64,000 bases of DNA from Plasmodium malariae (Eukaryota > Apicomplexa > Aconoidasida > Haemosporida > Plasmodiidae): positions 372,001 to 436,000 of the forward strand of contig NC_041787.1 in NCBI RefSeq assembly GCF_900090045.1, given 5' to 3'. Below are positions 11,601-20,769 of the stretch, piece after piece (the stretch's first letter is position 1; each line of letters starts with the position of its first letter). Below the pieces are notes generated by a model, which was not told the DNA's origin, searched no databases, and saw only the letters and a program-made list of their open reading frames with translations. The position numbers and the translations under genes were made by a program.

Positions 11601-14600
11601 TTTTTCTTCTTATATCCTCAACTCGCTTCACCTCTTCCATTCGCTTCATTTCTTCCACCTGCTTCATTTCCTCCACCCACTTAATCTCTTCTAACCTTCT
11701 CACCTCTTCCTTTTTGCTCAGTTGGTTTATATTTTCTCTCCTGTACGCCAATAACTCAGACTCACCACGCTTTTCACAAAAAGAACCATTTTTAATATGC
11801 ATTTCTTCAAAATTTTCTTTCCTTATTTCATCCAAGTCTCCAACAAAATCAGTGTCATCCAATGCCTCATATATCATTTTCCTTTTAAATTTCAAATCGA
11901 CGTTTTTTACCCTTTCTTCATCATTGATTAAATTGTATTTTTGCAAATTTTTGCCCATAATATTACGGACAAATGAATAATTATTTTTTTGCTCTATTTT
12001 TTCCTTTAACTTTAATTTTGTGCTTTCTATAACACCTATATTGAACTGGTCAATTTTGGAAAGCTTATTTTGTGAAATAGATCTATTTAAAGAAATTTTT
12101 TTTTTTTTTTTTTTCGTTTTTATACCATTTTTTTTTAAAATAGTATTATGAGTAGTAGATTTAGATTTATGATAATTATTCCTTTTTTCATATTTTGGTC
12201 TACCCAATAGATAAAAATCATAATTTTCATTAATATTCTTTTTTATTTTTTCTCCTATATTATGAATGTCCATTTTATATCCATTAGATTTACACCACTC
12301 TTCTTGTTTACTTTTATTATTACATTTACTATTACTGTTACTATTGATATTACCGTTATCATTATTATTACCATTACCAATATTTTTATTCTTATTATCC
12401 TCTGTGCTAACTTCCTTTATACTATCTTCCTTCTCACTGTAATGGGAAAAATTATCTGGTTCACTATTATATCCTGTGACAATTTCGAAAAATCTTTCAG
12501 CATAATAAGTGTACTTATCAAATACATCAAAACTTTTTGAAGTGGACATTTTTCTCAAAATATTGTTTCTTTCTCTTTTAACCTTAGGTCTACCATACAT
12601 GGCCCAACTGTTTTTTTTTTTTTCCTTCTTTTTTTTTTGTTTTATATAATCATTCAAGCAATCATTAATTTCATTTTCTTGTAGTGATAGAGATTCGCTT
12701 GTTTTATTTTTCTTTTCTTCCACAATTTTGTTATCTTTCACCTCGACAGCATTTTCCCTCTGTTGCTCACTCATTTCATTCGAGATTTTGTCACACCCTT
12801 TACTGTCTTCCTCCTCCTTATTTATCTTATCCTCACTTGCATCCTCTTTTGTGTGTATGCTCTCTTTTGTTTGTATTCTCTCCTTTTTTGAATTCGTTTC
12901 TTTTTCCCTGTCATCTGTGGATTTCATAGCTAAAACTTTTTTTTTTTTATTTTCTATTAGTTGCAGTTCTAACTCTTCTAACTCCTTTTTCTTTTTTATA
13001 TTCTCTATTTCTAGTTCTAGGAGCTCTTTTTCTCTCTTCTTTTTTTCTATTTCATTGTTAACAGCGGCTTCCCTCTCGACGTCTACATCCTTGTCATCAG
13101 TAACTTTCCCTTCGGTGTTTATTCCCTTGTCACCCACCGCTTTCTTTCCATCCACCACTTCCTTGCCATCCGTTACTTCCTTATCGTCCTCTTCTGTCTG
13201 AACTTGTATCACATCTACACAGGGTACAACCTCTTTTCCATTTTTGCTGTACTTATCCTCCTCATCCGTAACGATATTAAAAATATCGAATAGGGACATA
13301 TCAGGTACATAATTGTTAATTGTTCCAAACAAATCATTTTCACTGTGGTCCTTCCTTGGTTGTTCTTCCACCTGTTGAGGTTCACCAGGTGTTTTCCCCT
13401 CCCCTTGCCCTCCCTCTTGTTTGCACTCACCTGTTGTGTTTACTATACCGTTATTCGAATTTTGCTTTAGTTCATTTTTTTCTAACTTAATACTCCGTCC
13501 TTTTTTGAAAATAATGGTATTTTTCATTTTAATTAAATCTATTTTATTTCTTTTCAACTTTTTCTTTTTTTCACTTATAAAACTTTCATACGAGAAATCG
13601 CTGTCTCTAATATCTGATATAAGTGCACTTTTATTTTCTTCTATTTTTTTAGGGTCCATATTAATTTCTTTATCATTGAATAGAAATTCTATCATTTCAT
13701 ATGTTGATGAGGAATACTCTTTTTTTCTTGTTTTCTTTTTTTCTATCATATAATTTTCATATTGTGGGTTTAGAAACCAAGCACTTGATGTTCTTTTATC
13801 ATGAAAATTGTATTTGGGTAAATTAACATTATAAGTTATTTTTCTTCCTTTTATTTCATGTTTTTTAGCTAGATTTTCTAAAATTTCATAATCCTTCTGG
13901 TCATATGATTCGTATATATAATAGTACACATTATTCATTATTTCACTCTTTAAATTATTTAAGTTCTCAGTGTTAATTAGGTTGTCTATAAGGAAGTTAT
14001 TATTTTTCCCCTGTTCACTTCCGTTCGCACATCCTTCCGCATCTTTGTCTACTCCTTTGTCCATATCTCGTGCAACATCTTCCTTTCCTATGATTTCTTT
14101 CGTGTGGTTTTCTCCCCCCTCTTCTTCCCCTCTCTTTTTAATTTTCGAATCTTTCTTCTTCTTCTTTTTTTTGTTCTTCATATTTTCCCTCTTAATTTTC
14201 TCAATTTCCTTTTTCAGCTTATTTATGATCGTATCATTTTTTGATTTCCTTCCATCGGTAGTGATATCATTGTTTTTTTTTTTTTTTTTTTTTTTCTCAT
14301 CATCATCATCATCATTATCCTCATCATTATTTACAAGTTGTCCATTCGTTTTTTCCTTACCCTTTAATTCTTTTATATTTTTTTCGATCTCATTTATTTT
14401 TAATTCCATTTTGGAAATTAACTGTTTACTCTCTTGGTTATCTCCTACCCGTTCACTATTCTCATCATGAACATTCAAATTTAAAGAAGTGTCAACAATA
14501 TTTTGAAAACTGCTCGAAGACTTTGTTTTTTCATCGCATATTTTATACTCATCATAAAAGTTGTCGTAAAAATACATTTGTTCTACGAGCCTATTCATTC

Positions 14601-17049
14601 CATTGGTATACCTTCTTAGCTCGCCTCTTTTTTCATCTACATTTTCTAAAGCGTCAAAATTATTATTACCACTATTATTATTGCTATTGTAGTTATCATT
14701 ATAATTGCTACAAAAAAACTTGTCATCGTCTTCACATTTTTGAAGGATGTAATTTAAAGTAAAATCTTCATCATATTTTAATTTACCCTTATTATATAAG
14801 ACTAAATTTTTATTATTCAAACTCATATTTTTAATCTCCTCACCACATGTAATCATTTGGTTATCACCACCACTATTTTCATTAATATCATTATTATTAT
14901 TATAGCTTCCAAAATTAGAATAATAGTTTGCTATTTCATTATTCATTAAGTTTTCATTACCATTTCCTAAGGGAAACGGGGTAGAAATGTTGCAGACTTG
15001 TGTTGACATATTCATGGGGTTATTCAACTGCCAGTTAGCAGTACTGTTCATTAGGTAATTTGGTGCATTACTCACGGTATAGCCAATTTGGCTGTTCAAA
15101 TTATGACCCATTTGGCCGTTCATATTATGACCCATTTGGCTGTTCATATTATGACCCATTTGGCTGTTCATATTATGACCCATTTGGCTGTTCATATTAT
15201 GACCCATTTGGCTGTTCATACTATAATCCATATATCCGCTTATGTCGTATCCCATATGGTTGTTCATATCGTACCCCATATAGCCGTTCATCATATTGTA
15301 TCCAACTTGGTTGTTCATATTATAACCCATTTGGCTGTTCTTATTATAACCCATTTTCCCTTTCATGTCATACCCCATTTGCCCTTTTATTGGGATATTT
15401 TCTTGACTATTCAATGGGTTTTCAATAAGATGCTTTTGTTTATCTTCTAACTGAACTTCTTGTAAGGGATAATTCTTATTGGGTCCCTTCTTAGGGGGGA
15501 ACATTTTATCATGTTGTATTGAATGTTTCATGTTATTATTACTTTTTTGTATCCTTCCCATTTTACCATTATTTTTCATATGTAACATTTTTTCTTTATT
15601 AGGTTCATTTTTTACATCTTCAACTTCCTTTTTTAGATTTTCTTTCTCTCTTTTCTCCACGGGAATGTTAGAAGGACTAATTCCACTTTTCGCACTATAT
15701 AGCTTATTTGTTATTTGCTCCTTTTTATCACTGGTTGACATAGAGATTGTGGGGGTACCTTTACCATTAGACATTTTATTTCTCATTGCTTGTTCATTTT
15801 TACCTGTAGAACTTTTTTTATCATCCAATCCTAAGTTTAACTTGTCCAATATGGACTCTCTTTTTACGCTCTTATCTAACATACACCTGTCTGTGTAATA
15901 AGTTTTCTCTTTTCTATTCCCTTCGCTATCAAAATCATCGAATTCAAATTCATCTGCAAACTGATCTTCATTAATCTCAGCTTCTTTAACATTATTCACA
16001 TCTTGCTCTTCTTTATTACAAGCATTTGTAATTACGTTATTACCAACATCCTCATAATGTACGTTTTCCTTATATTCGCTACTATTGTCATTTCCATCAT
16101 TTACACAATTATTATTATTACAATTATTATATGCATTGTTCATATTACTATGACTATTGTTGTAATTTTTATAAGGTGGAGCTTTATTAGGACTACCTCT
16201 TATATCATTTAATACTTTTTCCTTATTCTTAGGTATGTACTCATTACTCAGTTTGGTAGAGTACTCTTTGCTACTCTGAACCTTAATAAAGTCATTTTTC
16301 TTTAATGGAATTTTATGTAGCATATTTTTATTTTTAAAATACTCTTTATCTTTCACTTTTAGTTTTGTGCAGAAGAAAGTAAATAAAGTATGCACTTCAA
16401 CACTTCTACTGCAATTTACCTGATTTACATAGTCAAAACTTCTTTGTTTTCCATTTATGAAACTCTTTTCCCATTTTTTCCAGCCAATATGATTAACATT
16501 ATGACCACCTCCATTACTACTATCGTTGCTGTACTCAAAATTATTGCTACTCCCATTATTACCTCCTTTATCTATGTACTCTACAAACCCTTTTGACGAT
16601 GCCGATGTTGAATCACTGTAAAAATTTTTTTCATCATAACTCTTATTTGGCTTATAATTTAAATATGAAAATTTCTCTCGTAGTAATAACAACTTTACAA
16701 GTTCCATTCTGCGTTGTAACAATTTTATATTTGCATCCACACTGCTTCCTTTTTTATCAGTCTCACTATTTCTCTTCATCTTTTTTAATCTTTTTATCCT
16801 TAAAATACGTTTACGGCTATTGTTTCTTGTTACATTTCTTTTTAAATAAGAGTCTACAATTCTACTTACCTTGCATACTAAGGTTTTTTTTTTTTTTAAA
16901 TTGCGAGCTTTATTATTCGTATTTTCACTATACAAATATTTCCATTTTAGCAATTTTCTTCTTTTCTTTTGTTTCATTTTTCGTTGTCTCTCTTTGTTGA
17001 CATAACACCATTTCTCGAAAATGAGGATGTCCTTTCTTTTCGCTAGCAT
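8686..17049 (-). CDS. Giant repeat-rich conserved Plasmodium protein, unknown function (2787 aa)
   Basis: I do not recognise a catalytic domain. The first 130 residues are very basic (KMKQKKRRKLLKWKYLYSEN), which could be a nuclear/nucleolar signal or RNA/DNA-binding surface; there is no signal peptide or membrane helix. Repeats in order: Met/Asn octapeptides near residues 550-650 (QMGHNMNS type); two basic GRPK motifs near 1485 and 1616; a long Lys/Arg/Glu helix near 1810-1990 (KRVEEA, KRREEI units); four copies of a 13-mer near 2216-2271 (EKPQEVFQREEQQ); Asp-Val-His/Tyr repeats near 2330-2393; DGSNNI repeats near 2657-2700. Asn-rich linkers and poly-Lys fill the rest. The start at 17049 is the first ATG after an in-frame stop. 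Close to the 3' end, CTG|GTAAAT could act as a donor, so the last 20 or so residues are provisional. Position suggests orthology to an unannotated P. falciparum chromosome 12 gene next to eIF3C (inference). Confidence 0.85.
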   Translation of the reverse strand: MLAKRKDILIFEKWCYVNKERQRKMKQKKRRKLLKWKYLYSENTNNKARNLKKKKTLVCKVSRIVDSYLKRNVTRNNSRKRILRIKRLKKMKRNSETDKKGSSVDANIKLLQRRMELVKLLLLREKFSYLNYKPNKSYDEKNFYSDSTSASSKGFVEYIDKGGNNGSSNNFEYSNDSSNGGGHNVNHIGWKKWEKSFINGKQRSFDYVNQVNCSRSVEVHTLFTFFCTKLKVKDKEYFKNKNMLHKIPLKKNDFIKVQSSKEYSTKLSNEYIPKNKEKVLNDIRGSPNKAPPYKNYNNSHSNMNNAYNNCNNNNCVNDGNDNSSEYKENVHYEDVGNNVITNACNKEEQDVNNVKEAEINEDQFADEFEFDDFDSEGNRKEKTYYTDRCMLDKSVKRESILDKLNLGLDDKKSSTGKNEQAMRNKMSNGKGTPTISMSTSDKKEQITNKLYSAKSGISPSNIPVEKREKENLKKEVEDVKNEPNKEKMLHMKNNGKMGRIQKSNNNMKHSIQHDKMFPPKKGPNKNYPLQEVQLEDKQKHLIENPLNSQENIPIKGQMGYDMKGKMGYNKNSQMGYNMNNQVGYNMMNGYMGYDMNNHMGYDISGYMDYSMNSQMGHNMNSQMGHNMNSQMGHNMNSQMGHNMNGQMGHNLNSQIGYTVSNAPNYLMNSTANWQLNNPMNMSTQVCNISTPFPLGNGNENLMNNEIANYYSNFGSYNNNNDINENSGGDNQMITCGEEIKNMSLNNKNLVLYNKGKLKYDEDFTLNYILQKCEDDDKFFCSNYNDNYNSNNNSGNNNFDALENVDEKRGELRRYTNGMNRLVEQMYFYDNFYDEYKICDEKTKSSSSFQNIVDTSLNLNVHDENSERVGDNQESKQLISKMELKINEIEKNIKELKGKEKTNGQLVNNDEDNDDDDDEKKKKKKKNNDITTDGRKSKNDTIINKLKKEIEKIKRENMKNKKKKKKKDSKIKKRGEEEGGENHTKEIIGKEDVARDMDKGVDKDAEGCANGSEQGKNNNFLIDNLINTENLNNLKSEIMNNVYYYIYESYDQKDYEILENLAKKHEIKGRKITYNVNLPKYNFHDKRTSSAWFLNPQYENYMIEKKKTRKKEYSSSTYEMIEFLFNDKEINMDPKKIEENKSALISDIRDSDFSYESFISEKKKKLKRNKIDLIKMKNTIIFKKGRSIKLEKNELKQNSNNGIVNTTGECKQEGGQGEGKTPGEPQQVEEQPRKDHSENDLFGTINNYVPDMSLFDIFNIVTDEEDKYSKNGKEVVPCVDVIQVQTEEDDKEVTDGKEVVDGKKAVGDKGINTEGKVTDDKDVDVEREAAVNNEIEKKKREKELLELEIENIKKKKELEELELQLIENKKKKVLAMKSTDDREKETNSKKERIQTKESIHTKEDASEDKINKEEEDSKGCDKISNEMSEQQRENAVEVKDNKIVEEKKNKTSESLSLQENEINDCLNDYIKQKKKKEKKKNSWAMYGRPKVKRERNNILRKMSTSKSFDVFDKYTYYAERFFEIVTGYNSEPDNFSHYSEKEDSIKEVSTEDNKNKNIGNGNNNDNGNINSNSNSKCNNKSKQEEWCKSNGYKMDIHNIGEKIKKNINENYDFYLLGRPKYEKRNNYHKSKSTTHNTILKKNGIKTKKKKKKISLNRSISQNKLSKIDQFNIGVIESTKLKLKEKIEQKNNYSFVRNIMGKNLQKYNLINDEERVKNVDLKFKRKMIYEALDDTDFVGDLDEIRKENFEEMHIKNGSFCEKRGESELLAYRRENINQLSKKEEVRRLEEIKWVEEMKQVEEMKRMEEVKRVEDIRRKKELRELEEKRMAKAMQEEMKRIEEAKRVEEAKRVEEVKRVEEAKRVEEAKRVEEAKRVEEAKRVEEAKRVEEAKRVEEAKRMEEKRVQEMKRQEEKRRREEIKRREEIKRQEEIKRREEIKRREEKRRREEIKRQEEVKRLEEVKRMEEIERLDEIKRLEELKQLEEKRLEEMKILAQLRKLEELKKVEEMGEDNRLGLLELLGEKKEGTEMKKREEEQSLGNVKEKDLFSNFLKKIYRANPLSYYYLKEDRDKIGKLISDKEKEADEEMKSNLLDTLEKEKQQRNRESANYFSTKNNLIIDGKKEDKDEYDHKDEDGYEDNDQNVKEEDKNIKKKIMPNLSCTKNYDIFDQLEKQRKRIFREKKASSKISSNKVGNRNLLKNTYMNNSLIISSLKNKKQEKPQEVFQREEQQEKPQEVFQREEQQEKPQEVFQREEQQEKPQEMFQREEQQGGKIQRKQMQEEKKKMLLRMRNRNLKYNSLQGENLRHFMEKNLGNNISVSDNEDNIYGTNDDEHDVHNVHDVYDVHDVYDVHDVYDVHNVYDVHNVHGVYDVNDVYDAHGVHDTHGVYNLHNPYVAHNVNDSHDDIFLTETEESFLKIDESDISNSHIFKTHIYKESYNNKGKDGDRDIREYFKNNYESSDIRNDSLYPENFTLSDEINNISSSNAYKHSGWTYDELLKSYEKEININRNLKNYRNEEMKNKYPYLGYYKDDLSKNSEEAHFDFEKKKSEYEKKNFYNIDRYNLYDNNILTSRDSIKAEEKNFSNFDSLKGSSSYYYYYYKKGDPFTNYSFEKMRSENYHYVKGTVAGEGSSNLKFDYNDGGNNAIGGSNDLGSSSAIDSNNYIDGSNNIDGSNNIDGSNNIDGSNNIDGSNNIDGSNNIGCNGRGDHNDHGDILTKIMNNLNGLNNKIKSIELNFNNDKYEKNISDIYNTDDFKKDEDLYSYSNYQSNGLVNINMHNSYKDMHSRYYV
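8950..9080. repeat. Coding repeat, DGSNNI units
   Basis: About six near-identical 18-bp units (ATTGATGGTAGTAACAAC type on the minus strand) near the C-terminus of the giant protein; preceded by degenerate copies. Confidence 0.85.
9880..10060. repeat. Coding repeat, Asp-Val-His/Tyr units
   Basis: Runs of a 9-bp unit (GATGTACAT/GATGTATAT on the minus strand) encode DVHDVY peptides, about twenty units including imperfect ones. The plus strand gives three overlapping false ORFs rich in His, Tyr or Cys. Confidence 0.85.
10235..10400. repeat. Coding repeat, four copies of a 39-bp unit
   Basis: Four 39-bp units encode EKPQEVFQREEQQ; one copy has Met instead of Val. The copies are almost identical in DNA and GC-richer than the surroundings, which suggests recent duplication. 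Confidence 0.9.
11070..11640. repeat. Coding repeat, Lys/Arg/Glu helix (KRVEEA and KRREEI units)
   Basis: An 18-bp unit, about ten nearly perfect copies of KRVEEA at 11360-11545, flanked by the diverged series KRREEI, KRQEEI and KRLEEV. Alternating +/- charge at i, i+4 spacing predicts a long single alpha-helix or coiled coil of about 180 residues. Confidence 0.88.
15085..15390. repeat. Coding repeat, Met/Gly/Asn octapeptides
   Basis: A 24-bp unit encodes QMGHNMNS or QMGYNMNN; five almost identical copies at 15100-15230 are followed by diverged copies (YMGYDMNN, QMGYDMKG). Antisense ORFs across it are shadows. Confidence 0.88.
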
Positions 17050-17162
17050 ATTTTTTGTTGTACTACTTACATTAACAGGACAAGTAAATTTTTATTTTTT
17101 TTTCTCAACTATGTGTAAATTGAAATTGTATACATTTGTACTTATAAATGAATACATGTATG

Positions 17163-17235
<73 letters not shown>

Positions 17236-18239
17236 ATCTATTTAAATGTGTGTATATTTACATGTTGCTGTATTTTTTCTCCTTTTGTCCCCCACATAAA
17301 AAGTATACTTGCCAGTTGTACTATCCTGAACTTATCTTCTATATTTTGAAAAAAAGAAAACAAATGATTATTGTTAACTCAGAACATGCAGTAAAAATAC
17401 AACAAAACTTGTTCTTATATCAAAAAAAACAAAAACAAAAAAATATAATTTTACTTCCTCTATTTTATTAAATACATTTTTGAATTTGTATGGAATATTC
17501 GTCCTTTTTTTTTTTTTTTTTCCCTTCTCAACACACTTTATATTTTGTCTTTTCTTTATTTTTTTTTTTTTTCAGGTTAAATATGAGTAGACCAACAAAA
17601 TAATATTTTATTGGGACAGTTACAACTTTTAAGGTTTAAAAAAAATAAAAACAATAACGAAAAAAAAAATAAAAATAACAACGAAAACAATGATAAAAAT
17701 TAAAATGAAAAACTATTTAAAAATTGTTCTTTTATGAACAAGTTATAGTAAAAAAATTAAACGAAAAAGGAAAAGTACAGAAAGGAAAGGCATAGATAAA
17801 TAACAAGCCGTGTAAAGTACATTTTTATTAATCATTATTTCCATGCATATATGTTTTTTTGTATGTTTGTTAATTTGTACGACTACTAATTTGTTTGCAC
17901 ATTTGTTTGCTTGTTTGTTCATTGTTGTTTATTCGTTCCCTCCTTTTTTGCTGTTACAACATTGCACACCGATAAATTTTTACAACACATTAATATTTTG
18001 CAAAATACCAGTTTGGCGATTTTAAAAAATTTGGTATTTACCATATATTTAAATTGAAAAAATTAATATATATGTATACATATACACATAAGTATTTTAT
18101 GGAAATATAAAAATATGAAACTTCAACTCCTTAAAACAAATTTACTTTAGATGAAAAAAAAAATATTTTTATAGAAATGAATGTTTCATATATTTTCAAT
18201 CTACTAAAATTGTGCACTCCTTTTTTTCGTAAAAAAATA

Positions 18240-18300
18240 AAAAATAAATAATAAATAACAAATAATGAAAAACAAATAACAAATAACAAATAACAAATGG
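18240..18300. repeat. AAATAAC heptamer microsatellite
   Basis: Perfect and near-perfect copies of a 7-bp unit in the intergenic region, grading into imperfect copies (CAAATGG, CAAATGA). Confidence 0.75.
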
Positions 18301-19268
18301 CAAATGACAAATAACAGATAGCACATAACATACAACATATAACAGAACTAAACAAAACAAAACAAAACAAAGAATAATAATTGAAACATATTTACTGTTT
18401 AGTTAAAATATTCTCATATACTATATATTCATAATTTATAAAAAAAAATAATTAAAAATTAAAATATTTACCTGTTAAGTTTTAATGTTTCTTTTTAATA
18501 AACCATGCAAAAAAAAAAAAAAAAAAAAAAATTTCCATACATGGATGAAATTTAATTTTCATTATAGTATAATACTAAACGCATTCATTCACATATATGG
18601 ACATGGGACCAATTTTAAAAAAGAACTGAAAGATTTATGCAAGTCCTATTCATTATGCGACCTGTTCTCGCAATAACTACAGATTAATCCAAGTACATCA
18701 AAAGAGAGCTTTGTCTACGAACAGTATAACTATGTAAATGAAAAATAAAAGAATTTGTTTTTTCTTTTCCCCCACAATCTTTTTTAAAAGAAGTACAAAA
18801 CGTTAAAGAAAAAAAAAAAAAAATTAAAATTTACAGTAATCATTTATTTAAAGAAGGAAACAAATTTAATAAAGAAACAATAGACGTACGCCCACTATGC
18901 TACAAAAAAAAAAAAAATGCTCACTGCTTCGGATTACGTAGATAACAAAAAACTATATAACACATTCAGCAGTAAGTAAAAGCCATCCATGGGCGTTATA
19001 TTATATAAATATAAAAGTATTTTTTTAAATGTTTGCGGTGAAATACTATTTATCGTTAACACGTAAAATAAAAACTATTTTTAAACAATTCTTTGTACCT
19101 AGTTGATATACAATTTTCATGTTAATAAAATTTTTATGTATTGCAAAAAAAAGAGAACTATGCAATGTACACAAATATATTTTATTGTTATTTATAAAAA
19201 GTATAAGATGTCTGTATTTTAGACTTAAAATGAAAGAATTTTATAACTTAAAAAAAAAAAAAGATAAA

Positions 19269-19385
19269 GCAAAAACGTAAAGCAAAAACGTAAAGCAAAA
19301 ACGTAAAGCAAAAACATAAAGCAAAAACGTAAAGCAAAAACATAAAGCAAAAACATAAAGCAAAAACGTAAAGCAAAAACATAAG
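19269..19385. repeat. 13-bp minisatellite
   Basis: Nine copies of GCAAAAACRTAAA (R = G or A) in tandem, about 270 bp upstream of the sulfurtransferase start. Because the unit is 13 bp, all three minus-strand frames stay open and read as similar Cys/Phe-rich false ORFs. Confidence 0.9.
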
Positions 19386-19653
19386 GCAAACACATAGAGC
19401 AAAATAAAGCACAATACTGCGGAACAATAAAATAGCATATGCACAATATACCACAGCGCGTTCATATTGAACCAATTTTTTTTATATGTGAGTTCTTCTA
19501 CTTCTTCTTTTAAGAAGGTAGTTCATTTTCCTTAAAGAGTACATAAATATTGTGAAAAAAAAAAAGAAAAAAAAAAATTCCATTCGTTTTAAAAAAAATA
19601 TAGATATAAATATATATACATATTATACTCATATGCATATATAATAACCCATC

Positions 19654-20769
19654 ATGCAAAGGTGTAATTTCACAAAAATTTCTAACCCAACAAAATGGTT
19701 GTTTAAAAACTCTGCTAAAGAGTTGTTTTCGTCTAATAGCGTACAACTCATGAGAAAATTTAGTGCAGTAAAAGAAAAAAAATACAGCTACTTAATTGAA
19801 ACCGATGAATTGTACAACCTTATAAAAAACAAAAAAGAGTATTTGCTCTTCGACACCAGTTGGTATAATATAAAAGTACATAAAAGTGAAAATTTATTTA
19901 ATGGCGGTGATCAGGAGGAAAAAATAGAAGGAAGCATCAACTTTGACTCAGTAGTTACATCTAATGAAAATTCGATTTTTTCTTTTTTTTTTCCAACACA
20001 GTCCGAATTTTTTACGTACTTAAAGGAATTATTGACAAGAAATGAAACGAATATAAGAAAAACTTCTCTAGAAAATATACCAATTATTTTTTATGAAAAA
20101 GATGATATATTTTATGCTCCTAGAATTTGGTTCATGTTTAAAATTTACGGTTTCAAAAATGTAAAAATTTTAAATGGCGGTTTAAATAAGTGGTTAAATG
20201 AGGAAAAAGATACAATAACATCTGTAGAAAAAGAAAGTAATATTCATATAATAGATAAGGAGAAAAGTAAAAATGTAGATAAAATAATTGAAGAACATTT
20301 AAATAAAAATGAGGATGAAATAAATAATAATTTGAAAACAAGCATATACTATTATTTAGATATAGAAAAGCTTATTATATCAAAAGAAAAGCTACAAATA
20401 ACAAACTATTTACTAGTTGACACTAGACCTAACAAATTCTTTAGTGCATTATTATCAATAAATGAAAAGGAGAAAAAAATTAATAATCATATTCCTTTTT
20501 CAATAAATATACCATATCATTATTTTTTAAATCAACATTATGAAACATATAAATATGTAACATTTAAAAACGAATTAGAGATAAAGAACATACTTGATAA
20601 ATACGGTCTACTAAATGAAGAAAATGTAGTTATACTAACATGCAACAAGGGCATTAGTGCTTGCGTGCTGTTATATCTTTTGCATCTACTAAATAAACCA
20701 CTGTCTAAATTAATATTCAACCAGGGCAGTTTCGTCGAATACGCACACTATAAATACAACATTAGGTAG
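19654..20769 (+). CDS. Two-domain rhodanese: thiosulfate/3-mercaptopyruvate sulfurtransferase
   Basis: Transfers sulfane sulfur from thiosulfate or mercaptopyruvate to an acceptor. The 371 residues comprise a basic, Ser/Asn/Lys-rich N-terminus (about 1-45, ending MRKFSAVK) that looks like a mitochondrial presequence, an inactive first rhodanese domain (about 46-190, with the family sequence RIWFMFKIYGFKNVKILNGG) and a catalytic second domain (about 240-371, LVDTRPNKFF then VVILTCNKGISACVLLYLL). The predicted catalytic Cys is residue 330 in a six-residue loop CNKGIS. That loop is closer to thiosulfate sulfurtransferase (basic third position, CRKGVT) than to mercaptopyruvate sulfurtransferase (CGSGVT), so thiosulfate preference is an inference. 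The linker between domains is expanded and Asn/Lys-rich. Single exon; an internal Met at about residue 33 is an alternative start giving a cytosolic form. Confidence 0.85.
   Translation: MQRCNFTKISNPTKWLFKNSAKELFSSNSVQLMRKFSAVKEKKYSYLIETDELYNLIKNKKEYLLFDTSWYNIKVHKSENLFNGGDQEEKIEGSINFDSVVTSNENSIFSFFFPTQSEFFTYLKELLTRNETNIRKTSLENIPIIFYEKDDIFYAPRIWFMFKIYGFKNVKILNGGLNKWLNEEKDTITSVEKESNIHIIDKEKSKNVDKIIEEHLNKNEDEINNNLKTSIYYYLDIEKLIISKEKLQITNYLLVDTRPNKFFSALLSINEKEKKINNHIPFSINIPYHYFLNQHYETYKYVTFKNELEIKNILDKYGLLNEENVVILTCNKGISACVLLYLLHLLNKPLSKLIFNQGSFVEYAHYKYNIR

Larger units (their letters stand above)
17050..19653. other. Intergenic between divergent genes
   Basis: Shared upstream region of the giant gene (minus) and the sulfurtransferase (plus). 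It contains a (TA)n tract of about 62 bp (17168-17231), several T and A runs, an AAATAAC heptamer array (18240-18300), an AAAAC pentamer run (18355-18370) and a 13-bp minisatellite (19269-19385). Short ORFs around 17148-17470 and 18485-18676 are built largely from these tracts. I see no convincing gene. Confidence 0.6.

Noticed and set aside
9758..11980. Plus-strand ORFs of up to 335 codons rich in Ser, Phe, Leu or Cys
   Set aside because: Antisense of repeat-coding sequence in the 2787-residue gene.
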